From NCBI GenBank assembly GCA_003537695.1, contig DPRC01000033.1:292-7067 (forward strand): a DNA stretch of 6,776 bases, in the 5' to 3' direction. This document shows, in pieces, positions 1 to 6,354 of the stretch; within the stretch, counting starts at the first letter, position 1, and each line of letters opens with the position of its first letter. Made by a program: the position numbers and the translations under genes. Source of the DNA: Polaribacter sp. GTDB taxonomy: Bacteria > Bacteroidota > Bacteroidia > Flavobacteriales > Flavobacteriaceae. A model generated the notes under the pieces. The model was not told the DNA's origin. It searched no databases and saw only the letters and a program-made list of their open reading frames with translations.

Positions 1-699
1 GCTGGACCAAAAATTTTAGAACACATGGTAGATGTTGTTTTACAGTTTGAGGGAGACAGGAACCATACGTATCGAATTTTAAGATCTCAAAAAAACAGAT
101 TTGGATCCACATCAGAATTGGGTATTTATGAAATGCTTTCTACTGGGTTAAGAGAAATTTCAAATCCGTCTGAAATATTAATTTCTAAAAAAGACTCTGA
201 TTTAAGTGGGACCGCAATTGCATCGACATTAGAAGGAATTCGCCCGTTAATGATTGAGATACAGGCATTGGTTTCTACGGCTGTTTATGGAACCCCCCAG
301 CGCTCTACAACCGGTTATAATCTAAAACGCCTCAATATGATTTTAGCAGTTTTAGAAAAACGCGCAGGCTTTAAGTTAGGGGCAAAAGACGTGTTTTTGA
401 ATATTACTGGGGGTATAAATGTTGACGATCCAGCCATAGACCTAGCAGTTGTTGCAGCAATCTTGTCGTCTAACCAAGACATTGCCATAAATCCAAATGT
501 TTGCTTTGCTGCAGAAGTTGGTTTGGCGGGAGAGATTAGGCCTGTCTCTAAAATAGACCAACGAATTTTAGAAGCAGAAAAATTAGGTTACAAAACACTA
601 GTAGCTTCAAAATACAATAAAATTGCCTCCAAAAACCACGGGATAAAATTAGTTCTAGTCGGTAAAATTGAAGAAGCTTTTGCTACGTTGTTTGCTTAA
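1..699 (+). CDS. radA: DNA repair protein RadA (Sms), 3' part; 5' end outside window
   Basis: RadA is a RecA-like ATPase that acts in the cytoplasm as a branch-migration helicase during homologous recombination and repair. The reading frame is open from base 1, so the ATG at base 25 is an internal Met, not a start; 232 residues are visible, about half the usual protein of roughly 450. The N-terminal zinc finger and Walker A motif are missing because they lie upstream. The visible part starts at the end of the ATPase core (LEHMVDVVLQFEGDR) and contains the RadA-specific KNRFG motif at fragment residues 31-35. From about residue 80 it is the Lon-protease-like C-terminal domain (DVFLNITGG at 130-138, then DDPAIDLA at 142-149). 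The Lon catalytic serine is not seen there, as is normal for RadA, where the domain is structural and not proteolytic. The end is a TAA just ahead of a strong terminator. Identification is very secure. Confidence 0.96.
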   Translation, partial: AGPKILEHMVDVVLQFEGDRNHTYRILRSQKNRFGSTSELGIYEMLSTGLREISNPSEILISKKDSDLSGTAIASTLEGIRPLMIEIQALVSTAVYGTPQRSTTGYNLKRLNMILAVLEKRAGFKLGAKDVFLNITGGINVDDPAIDLAVVAAILSSNQDIAINPNVCFAAEVGLAGEIRPVSKIDQRILEAEKLGYKTLVASKYNKIASKNHGIKLVLVGKIEEAFATLFA

Positions 700-733
700 A
701 AGTTAGCTGTAGGTTTTCTCCTATAAAAAACAA

Positions 734-767
734 AAAAAAGACCGAACAATACCGTTCGGTCTTTTTT
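734..767. terminator. bidirectional intrinsic terminator between radA and hemD
   Basis: A perfect 14-bp inverted repeat lies at 734-747 (AAAAAAGACCGAAC) and 754-767 (GTTCGGTCTTTTTT), with a 6-base loop. The core GACCGAAC/GTTCGGTC is the GC-containing part and is flanked by an A-run on one side and a T-run on the other, so a U-tract follows the hairpin on both strands. It sits 34 nt after the radA stop and 25 nt beyond the hemD stop on the other strand. This is exactly where a shared terminator for the two convergent genes should be. Confidence 0.93.
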
Positions 768-792
768 AAACTTACAAACTAAAAATAGTTTC

Positions 793-1539
793 TTATTTTT
801 TATTTACTGCTTTTATATATTTGTCTAAAGCCATTGTCATAGAGGGTGTATCCGGAGAAGGTGCTTCAATATCGCACTTTAAACCCGCTTCTGTAACCGC
901 ATTTACCGTCGAGTTCCCAAAGGCAGCAATTCTCGTTTCATTTTGTTTAAATCCTGGAAAATTTTGAAATAAAGACTCGATCCCCGAAGGACTGAAAAAC
1001 ACCAAAACATCATAAAAAACGTCTTCTAAATCAGACAAATCACTTACCACTGTTCTGTACAAATCTAAACGCGTCCAATTCACTGCTAACTTATTGAGTT
1101 CCTCTGGCACTAATGGTTTTAATTTATCTGAAGAAGGCAATAAGAAATTTTCTGTTTTGTGCTTCTTTATTAACTTGGTTAAGTCCAGAAAAGTTCTGGC
1201 GCCCACATAAATTTTACGTTTTCTATACACTACATATTTTTGCAAATAATAAGCAACGGCTTCAGATTGACAAAAATACTTCATGTCGTCTGGAACTTTA
1301 AAACGCATTTCTTCAGCAATCTTAAAAAAGTAATCTACAGCATTTCTACTTGTTAATATAATGGCCGTAAAGTCTTTAAAATCAACTTTCTGATTTCTGA
1401 TTTCTTTTACGGAAATACCCTCTACATGAATAAAAGACCTAAAGTCTATCTTCACTTTTTGTTTATCTGACAAATCAAAATAAGGGGATGTTTCTGTCTT
1501 TGGCGGAGGTTGCGATACTAAAATCGTTTTCACTTTCAT
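793..1539 (-). CDS. hemD: uroporphyrinogen-III synthase
   Basis: HemD cyclises hydroxymethylbilane, with inversion of ring D, to uroporphyrinogen III, the common precursor of haem, sirohaem and cobalamin, in the cytoplasm. The 248-residue length is normal for the family. The sequence is divergent, as HemD always is, but the landmarks are present: the first-domain strand and turn IILTSRNAVDYFF at about 60-72, YRTVV at 161-165, FFSPSGIESLF at 181-191, IAAFGNSTVNAV at 204-215 and the C-terminal PSPDTPSMTMAL at about 227-238. The N-terminus (TILVSQPPPKTETSPYF) is typical of the flavobacterial form as I remember it. The ATG start is the only good choice, preceded by an A-rich leader without a Shine-Dalgarno site. 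It lies 18 nt downstream of the DUF4271 gene on the same strand and is probably co-transcribed with it. No other hem gene is visible in the window. Confidence 0.9.
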   Translation of the reverse strand: MKVKTILVSQPPPKTETSPYFDLSDKQKVKIDFRSFIHVEGISVKEIRNQKVDFKDFTAIILTSRNAVDYFFKIAEEMRFKVPDDMKYFCQSEAVAYYLQKYVVYRKRKIYVGARTFLDLTKLIKKHKTENFLLPSSDKLKPLVPEELNKLAVNWTRLDLYRTVVSDLSDLEDVFYDVLVFFSPSGIESLFQNFPGFKQNETRIAAFGNSTVNAVTEAGLKCDIEAPSPDTPSMTMALDKYIKAVNKK

Positions 1540-1557
1540 ACGCTTTGGTTTTTTAAT

Positions 1558-2199
1558 TTAAAGCATCAACTTAAACAGTGTTAATAGCGGTGCTATTTCG
1601 AACGCGCAAAGATACAATATAAAATAAAACAACTCGCTAAAAATCAGGTTTTTGTTATTCTTCACATGAAAGATGAATCTTATGAAAAACAGGAACAAAG
1701 TTATGCATAACAACCCAGAAACATTCAATGGACCAAACTGGCAGACTACGAAGCAAATAAGAAGAACAAAGCTAATACAGTATAGGTAACCGAATTTAGA
1801 AACGATGTAAAATCGCAGCTGTTTTTTTATTAAAAAAAGACTCGACAACGCAACTTCTAAGAGGCTTTTAATAACAAAATAACTGAAAACTATACTGAAA
1901 GTGACTGTAAAAGTAGAAAAACTTACCGGCAAACCTGTTTTGTTTGGGGCCGCAATTAGACTAATTACAAGCGCCAATACAAGCGCAGAGAAAAGAAATA
2001 ACAAACTGTAAAAAGGACTGAAAAAAGAGGTATCCCCCTCTACTTCATCTTCTATAAAACCCTTGTTAAAGATGGCAAATACATAGCCTTTTAACTTTTC
2101 AGAATCAATTGTTTTTAAAACCGCAATCATGCCCAATAGCAAAACTAAAACCAGAGAGATCCAATTTGTATTATTCGCTATTTTTTCTAATGCCTGCAA
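1558..2199 (-). CDS. DUF4271 family integral membrane protein, probable TTG start
   Basis: This 213-residue protein is very hydrophobic and of unknown function; I assign it to DUF4271, a Bacteroidota family commonly found beside hemD. Six membrane segments can be read at about residues 13-29, 63-84, 97-118, 135-154, 160-178 and 187-208. A charged loop lies at about 46-57 (GFIEDEVEGDTS). The C-terminal FYFILYLCAFEIAPLL is the part I recognise best as family-typical. The start is unusual: the codon at 2199-2197 is TTG, and no in-frame ATG or GTG lies between it and an in-frame TAG about 35 nt upstream. The first in-frame ATG is at residue 24, inside the first membrane segment, so TTG is preferred, giving MQALEKI. 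A -7 promoter box lies 25 nt upstream. The gene is first in a likely two-gene unit with hemD. Role unknown. Confidence 0.82.
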   Translation of the reverse strand: MQALEKIANNTNWISLVLVLLLGMIAVLKTIDSEKLKGYVFAIFNKGFIEDEVEGDTSFFSPFYSLLFLFSALVLALVISLIAAPNKTGLPVSFSTFTVTFSIVFSYFVIKSLLEVALSSLFLIKKQLRFYIVSKFGYLYCISFVLLICFVVCQFGPLNVSGLLCITLFLFFIRFIFHVKNNKNLIFSELFYFILYLCAFEIAPLLTLFKLML

Positions 2200-2224
2200 T
2201 TTCTTTGGTTTGATAATATTAACA

Positions 2225-2232
2225 CAAAACTA
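2225..2232 (-). promoter_or_regulatory. Bacteroidota-type -7 box for DUF4271-hemD
   Basis: Read on the minus strand the bases are TAGTTTTG, an exact match to the Bacteroidota primary sigma -7 consensus TAnnTTTG. The box ends 25 nt before the proposed TTG start of the DUF4271 gene, which implies a short leader. I find no TTTG-like -33 element at the expected spacing, so the match rests on one half-site plus position. Confidence 0.5.
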
Positions 2233-2246
2233 ATAATTTAAAAATG

Positions 2247-2254
2247 TATATTTG
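2247..2254 (+). promoter_or_regulatory. Bacteroidota-type -7 box for the GT2-GNAT-pyrC-DUF4296 cluster
   Basis: The bases TATATTTG match TAnnTTTG exactly and end 26 nt before the ATG of the glycosyltransferase. The same octamer occurs before tyrS at 6326-6333. No convincing -33 element is seen about 20 nt upstream. It is the only promoter-like site I see ahead of the four-gene rightward cluster. Confidence 0.55.
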
Positions 2255-2280
2255 TACTCTTACCACATGAAATTTCATTT

Positions 2281-3003
2281 ATGTCAGATACGCTTGTTAT
2301 CATTCCAACCTTTAACGAAAAAGAAAACATAGAAGCGATTATTACTACTGTTTTTGCTCAAGAAAAGAACTTCCATATTTTAATTGTTGATGACAACTCT
2401 CCTGATGGAACTGCCGCAATTGTAGAAAAACAAATGCTTCAATTTCCGACACAACTTTTTATAGAAAAAAGAATGGGGAAAACAGGCTTAGGAACTGCCT
2501 ATATTCACGGGTTTAAGTGGGCTTTATCGAAAAAATATGAGTATATCATAGAAATGGATGCCGACTTTTCACACAATCCGAAAGACTTGGTTCGTTTATA
2601 CAATTCCTGTAAAAATGAAGGTAGCGATGTTTCTATCGGATCTAGATATGTAAACAACCAGGTAAATGTAGTGAACTGGGATATTAAACGTTTATTACTT
2701 TCCTATTTTGCTTCAAAGTATGTTCGTTTTATAACTCGAATTCCTGTTTATGACACCACCGCTGGTTTTGTTTGCTGGAAACGCAGTGTCTTAGAAACCG
2801 TAAACTTAGATAAAGTGAAGCTTGTAGGCTATGCCTTTCAAATTGAAATGAAGTACAAGGCATGGAAACACAAATTCAATATAAAAGAAGTCTCTGTGGT
2901 TTTTACAGACCGGGACTTAGGCACCTCAAAAATGAATAGAAATATTGTCTCTGAAGCATTGTTTGGTGTGATAAAAATGACTTTAAAAGGACTGCCAAAA
3001 TAA
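2281..3003 (+). CDS. GT2 polyprenol-phosphate mannose (or glucose) synthase, DPM1-like
   Basis: This is a family-2 glycosyltransferase that would move a sugar, usually mannose from GDP-mannose, onto a polyprenyl phosphate at the cytoplasmic face of the membrane, supplying a lipid-linked donor for later transfer outside. The 240 residues form a single GT-A catalytic domain. It has IIPTFNEKENI at 7-17, the nucleotide-binding VDDNSPDGTA at 36-45, GKTGLGTAYIHGF at 66-78, and EMDADFSHNP at 91-100 containing the metal-binding DAD (93-95). GSRYV follows at 120-124, DTTAGFVCW at 158-166 and FTDRDLGTSKM at 208-218. There is no C-terminal membrane domain, unlike the two-domain forms, so the protein is probably soluble or peripheral. 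Motifs resemble polyprenol monophosphomannose synthases most, but the sugar cannot be read from sequence. It is the first gene of a tight cluster, with the GNAT gene 6 nt downstream. Confidence 0.9.
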   Translation: MSDTLVIIPTFNEKENIEAIITTVFAQEKNFHILIVDDNSPDGTAAIVEKQMLQFPTQLFIEKRMGKTGLGTAYIHGFKWALSKKYEYIIEMDADFSHNPKDLVRLYNSCKNEGSDVSIGSRYVNNQVNVVNWDIKRLLLSYFASKYVRFITRIPVYDTTAGFVCWKRSVLETVNLDKVKLVGYAFQIEMKYKAWKHKFNIKEVSVVFTDRDLGTSKMNRNIVSEALFGVIKMTLKGLPK

Positions 3004-3009
3004 CAGATA

Positions 3010-3471
3010 ATGAACCATATTTCCATACGAGTAGCGCACCTCAGTGATCTCGAAACGCTCTTAAAGTTTGAGCAAGGAGTTGTTGCCGCAGAAAGACCTT
3101 TGGATAGTTTTTTAGGAGCAGGGGAATTATTTTATTACAATATTCCAGCGCTCATAACTGGAGAAAACACTCTTTTCATAGTGGCTACTGTGGCGGATGA
3201 ATTAGTGGGTTGTGGTTACGTGAAAATAGAGGAGTCTAACCAATATCATAAAAACCCTAAACATGGATATATTGGTTTTATTTATGTAAAACCAGCATTT
3301 AGAGGGAAGAAAATAAGCAGCTTGGTTTTAGAAAACTTAAAAAAATGGGCGAAAGAAAAAAGCTTAAAAGAATTAAGGCTAGATGTTTATAGCAATAATT
3401 CTGCAGCCATAAAGCCTTATGAACGTTTCGGTTTTAAAAAGAGTTTAGTTAATATGAGAATTGATATTTAA
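3010..3471 (+). CDS. GNAT family N-acetyltransferase
   Basis: This 153-residue protein has the size and layout of a single-domain GNAT enzyme, which moves an acetyl group from acetyl-CoA to an amine. It begins with ISIRVAHLSDLETLLKFEQ (4-22), then GVVAAERPLDSFL (23-35). The central strands are LVGCGYVKI (66-74) and GYIGFIYVKPAFRGKKISSLVLENL (86-110). The C-terminal YSNNSAAIKPYERFGFKK (127-144) is the usual motif-B helix and turn, including the Asn and Tyr often used in catalysis. The acetyl-CoA loop normally reads R/QxxGxG/A; here it is RGKKIS (98-103), with Lys and Ser in place of both glycines. Substrate unknown; it could act on a small molecule or a protein N-terminus. It is packed 6 nt after the glycosyltransferase and 4 nt before pyrC, so it is probably co-transcribed, but no functional link is evident. 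Confidence 0.85.
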   Translation: MNHISIRVAHLSDLETLLKFEQGVVAAERPLDSFLGAGELFYYNIPALITGENTLFIVATVADELVGCGYVKIEESNQYHKNPKHGYIGFIYVKPAFRGKKISSLVLENLKKWAKEKSLKELRLDVYSNNSAAIKPYERFGFKKSLVNMRIDI

Positions 3472-3475
3472 AAAA

Positions 3476-4816
3476 ATGACAAAAGGGACTTTAATAAAAA
3501 ATGCAACAATCGTCAATGAAAACAACGTTTTTAAAGGTGATGTTCTTATTGAAAATGAAATAATAACAGCGATTTCTTCGGAAATTTCTGCTCCTAAAGG
3601 TGTTGCAATTATAGATGCAAAGGGCAGTTATTTAATTCCTGGATTTATAGATGATCAGGTACATTTCAGAGAACCCGGCTTGACACACAAAGCAAATATT
3701 GCAACGGAAAGTAGGGCTGCAATTGCTGGTGGAATTACCACATTTATAGAAATGCCAAATACCATTCCTCAAGCGACAACACAGGCTTTGTTAGAAGACA
3801 AGTTTAACGTTGCAGCACAAGATTCTTATGCAAACTACTCTTTCATGTTTGGTGGAACTAATGATAATTTAGAAGAGTTATTAAAAACAGACCCTAAAAA
3901 AGTTGCGGGTATTAAATTGTTTTTAGGTTCTTCTACGGGAGATATGTTGGTGGATAACGAAGAGATTTTAGAGAAAATTTTCTCGTCAACAAAAATGATT
4001 ATATCCGTGCATTGTGAAGACGAAGCGACCATAAGAAAAAATACTGAAATCTATAAGGAACGATTTGGTGATGATATTCCTATGAAATACCACCCCATTA
4101 TTAGAAGTGAGGAAGCTTGTTATTTATCCTCCTCAAAAGCAATTGAGTTGGCAAAGAAAACAGGTGCAAGACTGCATGTTTTTCACTTATCAACAGCAAA
4201 GGAAACCCATTTATTTAGAAATGACATTCCTATTGAGCAAAAACAGATTACGGCAGAGGTTTGCATTCACCACCTCTGGTTTTCTGATAGGGATTACGAT
4301 ACAAAAGGAACCCATATAAAATGGAACCCTGCCGTGAAAACAGAAGCAGACAGACAAGGCTTGTGGAAAGCCCTTTTGGATGACAGAATAGACGTACTTG
4401 CTACAGACCATGCGCCCCACACCTTAGAAGAAAAAAACAATATATACACAAAGGCCCCCAGTGGAGGACCACTAGTGCAACACGCTATTATTGCGTTATT
4501 AGAAAAAGTAAAAGAAGGGGTAATCCCTATTGAGAAAGCAGTTGAAAAAATGAGCCACAATCCGGCTAAATTATTTCAAATCGAAAAACGCGGATTTATA
4601 AAGGAAGGTTATTTTGCCGACTTAGTATTGATAGATACCAACCAATCTCAAACAGTGTCTAAAGACAATATACTGTATAAATGTGGTTGGTCTCCATTTG
4701 AAGGAACTACCTTTTCATCTACGATAACGCATACTTTTGTAAATGGAAATTTAATTTATAATAATGGCGTTTTTAATGACGAAATAAAAGGAAAAAGAAT
4801 CACTTTTAACAGATAA
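3476..4816 (+). CDS. pyrC: dihydroorotase, Bacteroidota type
   Basis: Dihydroorotase closes N-carbamoyl-aspartate to dihydroorotate, the third step of de novo pyrimidine synthesis, in the cytoplasm. The 446 residues form an amidohydrolase fold: a small N-terminal beta section (to about 53), a TIM barrel, and a C-terminal return (KEGYFADLVLID, 376-387). The metal motif is GFIDDQVHFREPG at 56-68, with Gln61 where most relatives have His, then His63 and Arg65. Further landmarks are MPNT (93-96), GGTNDN (126-131), GIKLFLGSSTG with Lys147 (145-155), HCEDE with His179, HVFHLST with His237, TDHAPH with Asp311 (310-315) and APSGGPLVQH (327-336). A start further up at 3461 would be TTG and would overlap the GNAT gene; the ATG at 3476, right after an A-run, is preferred. 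It ends 1 nt before the DUF4296 gene. No other pyrimidine gene is nearby. Confidence 0.94.
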   Translation: MTKGTLIKNATIVNENNVFKGDVLIENEIITAISSEISAPKGVAIIDAKGSYLIPGFIDDQVHFREPGLTHKANIATESRAAIAGGITTFIEMPNTIPQATTQALLEDKFNVAAQDSYANYSFMFGGTNDNLEELLKTDPKKVAGIKLFLGSSTGDMLVDNEEILEKIFSSTKMIISVHCEDEATIRKNTEIYKERFGDDIPMKYHPIIRSEEACYLSSSKAIELAKKTGARLHVFHLSTAKETHLFRNDIPIEQKQITAEVCIHHLWFSDRDYDTKGTHIKWNPAVKTEADRQGLWKALLDDRIDVLATDHAPHTLEEKNNIYTKAPSGGPLVQHAIIALLEKVKEGVIPIEKAVEKMSHNPAKLFQIEKRGFIKEGYFADLVLIDTNQSQTVSKDNILYKCGWSPFEGTTFSSTITHTFVNGNLIYNNGVFNDEIKGKRITFNR

Positions 4817-4817
4817 C

Positions 4818-5288
4818 ATGAAAAAAATTAGCGGCATCTTTATTTTCCTATTTCTTGTTTCTTGCACAAGCAATACTATTTTTGAAAAACCACAAAACCT
4901 AATACCCAGCGACACGATGAGTCTGTTGTTGCAGGAAATGGTAATTGCCTCTAGTGCAAAATTCATGAAAAATAAAGGGCAACAAAAAAATATTAATTAC
5001 ATGCCTCTTGTGTACGAAAAGTTTAAAATTGACAGCAGTCGTTTTGAAACTAGTAATCAGTACTACATGTCTACAATAGACAAATATCAAGAGATTTTAG
5101 AAGGTGCTAAGGCGAGCTTAGGATCTAGAAATGAAGTTTTTAAAAAAATTAAAACAAGATTAGATTCTCTCCGAAAAGACTCTATCCGCATTGCAAGAAA
5201 AAATCAAAATAAGTTAGACAGTGTCTTACCTAAAAATCCAAAGCTTAAAAAATTAAAAAAAGGAACCGACAGGACTATCAGAAAATAA
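4818..5288 (+). CDS. DUF4296 family small lipoprotein
   Basis: This 156-residue protein starts with a lipoprotein signal: Lys-Lys at 2-3, hydrophobic stretch 5-14, and a lipobox LVSC ending at Cys16, followed by TSNT. Cleavage before Cys16 and lipidation would place it on the outer side of the inner membrane or in the outer membrane. The mature part begins with EKPQNLIPSDTMSLLLQEM (about 23-41), which matches my memory of DUF4296, a Bacteroidota family often next to dihydroorotase. The middle (about 60-110) looks helical, with aromatic residues (YYMSTIDKYQEIL). The C-terminal 45 residues or so are very rich in Lys and Arg and lack hydrophobic residues, ending LKKLKKGTDRTIRK, and may be disordered. 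The ATG lies 1 nt after the pyrC stop, so translation is probably coupled. Function unknown; it is the last gene of the cluster. Confidence 0.85.
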   Translation: MKKISGIFIFLFLVSCTSNTIFEKPQNLIPSDTMSLLLQEMVIASSAKFMKNKGQQKNINYMPLVYEKFKIDSSRFETSNQYYMSTIDKYQEILEGAKASLGSRNEVFKKIKTRLDSLRKDSIRIARKNQNKLDSVLPKNPKLKKLKKGTDRTIRK

Positions 5289-5293
5289 GAACT

Positions 5294-6292
5294 TTATTTT
5301 GTATACAGATGGCAAACCTCCTTGACAACATCTGCTATTTTTTCAAATTTAAAATTAATTGTCTCTCTAATTTTTTGTGACGAATATTCTGAAACTTCAT
5401 GTGCGCTTTTTGCAGCATATTTGCTCAGTAAAGGCTCTTGTCCAGTACACCTTGTGATTATAGAAGAGAAGCGCCAAAAAAAAGTTGTCTGCCAAGGTTT
5501 AATTTTTATTCCTGGTCTTTTTTTACCAAAGGTATCCGCTATTAAAAAGAAAAGTTCTTTGTATGTTTTGTTTTCTGAAACTAAGATAAAACGCTCGTTT
5601 TTAATATTGGAATTCATCAATAAAATCATCGCAGTTACTACATCTTTTACGCCTACAAATCCAGTAATGCCCTCTGTATAGTATTTAAACCGATTGTAAA
5701 CTTGTTGAAATAATTTTCCAGAACCCGTTGTCCAAAACCCAGCGCCAAGAATCACTCCTGGATTTACAATTACAACTTCCACATCTTCTTGACTAGCGCG
5801 CCAAACCTCCATCTCTGCACCAAACTTTGTAATGGAATATCCACTATTATCTAAGTCTTTATTCCACTCATTTTCTTCTGTAATTAGTTCACCATTGCGC
5901 GAATCTCCAATAGCTGCAATAGAACCCACAAAACATAATTTTTTTATTTTTGCATCAATAGAAAGATTGACAATGATTGCTGTTCCATGAATATTTACCT
6001 TTCTCATAACTACATAATCTTTCGGGTTGAAAGAAATAAAAGCCGCGCAATGGTATACTTTTTCAATCCCAACAAAAGCAGGAATCATAGAAGGAACATC
6101 TGTAATATCAGCTTTAAACCAGGCTATTTTATTAATTAAAGAGGTATCGCCCGTATAATAAGAAAAAACTTTTTTTACCACTTCTATTGTTTCCTCAGAG
6201 CGATAAATAGCTCGAATTTTTTCATCATTTTTTAACAAATGATACAATAAATGCGCTCCTACCAAACCTGTTCCCCCAGTAACTAAAATCAT
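5294..6292 (-). CDS. extended SDR NAD(P)-dependent epimerase/reductase
   Basis: This is a 332-residue extended short-chain dehydrogenase with an N-terminal Rossmann fold. It has the dinucleotide motif TGGTGLVG (5-12), Asp62 in ADITD for adenine binding, and VYHCAAFISF (79-88) in the usual NAA-like strand position. The catalytic set is Ser124 (FVGSIAAIG), Tyr152 and Lys156 (GYSITKFGAE). NPGVILGAG (177-185) is the strand and turn that shapes the substrate pocket, and GFVGVKDVVTAM (211-222) is typical of the family. Arg27 and Arg31 after the second beta strand may favour NADP, but this is weak. The sequence resembles dihydroflavonol-4-reductase-like and nucleoside-sugar epimerase-like members; the substrate cannot be told. 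The C-terminal third (about 230-332) is the variable substrate domain. It faces the DUF4296 gene with 5 nt between stops and is divergent from tyrS. Confidence 0.88.
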   Translation of the reverse strand: MILVTGGTGLVGAHLLYHLLKNDEKIRAIYRSEETIEVVKKVFSYYTGDTSLINKIAWFKADITDVPSMIPAFVGIEKVYHCAAFISFNPKDYVVMRKVNIHGTAIIVNLSIDAKIKKLCFVGSIAAIGDSRNGELITEENEWNKDLDNSGYSITKFGAEMEVWRASQEDVEVVIVNPGVILGAGFWTTGSGKLFQQVYNRFKYYTEGITGFVGVKDVVTAMILLMNSNIKNERFILVSENKTYKELFFLIADTFGKKRPGIKIKPWQTTFFWRFSSIITRCTGQEPLLSKYAAKSAHEVSEYSSQKIRETINFKFEKIADVVKEVCHLYTK

Positions 6293-6319
6293 AGGACGAA
6301 TTTAGTATATTTTAAGCGA

Positions 6320-6327
6320 TAAACTTA
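6320..6327 (-). promoter_or_regulatory. possible -7 box for the SDR gene
   Basis: On the minus strand the bases read TAAGTTTA, one mismatch from TAnnTTTG, ending 27 nt before the SDR start codon. The spacing is like that of the other promoters in the window, but the final G is lost and no -33 element is seen. It overlaps the tyrS -7 box by two bases. Weak support. Confidence 0.25.
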
Positions 6328-6333
6328 TATTTG
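6326..6333 (+). promoter_or_regulatory. Bacteroidota-type -7 box for tyrS
   Basis: The bases TATATTTG match TAnnTTTG exactly and end 21 nt before the tyrS ATG, implying a leader of only a dozen or so bases. With so short a leader there is no room for a T-box or other leader control of this tRNA-synthetase gene. No clear -33 element is visible. Confidence 0.55.
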
Positions 6334-6354
6334 CGAACTGATAAACGGAATACC

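Noticed and set aside
25..27. ATG at base 25 as the start of the first gene
   Set aside because: The frame is open to base 1 and the residues before it (GPKILEH) fit the RadA ATPase core, so this is an internal Met of a gene cut by the window edge.
385..560. RadA C-terminal domain as an active Lon-type protease
   Set aside because: The Lon catalytic serine motif is not present (DDPAIDLA at that place), which is the normal state in RadA.
3461..3475. Upstream TTG start for pyrC
   Set aside because: It overlaps the end of the GNAT gene and adds only five residues; the ATG at 3476 follows an A-run and gives the normal N-terminus.
4107..4560. Several open frames on both strands inside pyrC
   Set aside because: They overlap conserved dihydroorotase motifs in the main frame and have no credible starts or domains.
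5282..5300. AT-only inverted repeat as an intrinsic terminator
   Set aside because: The 7-bp stem has no G-C pair and the loop is 5 nt, so it is too weak to call as a terminator; kept only as an observation.
5322..5681. Plus-strand open frame inside the SDR gene
   Set aside because: It is antisense to a well-supported SDR coding region and its translation has no recognisable features.
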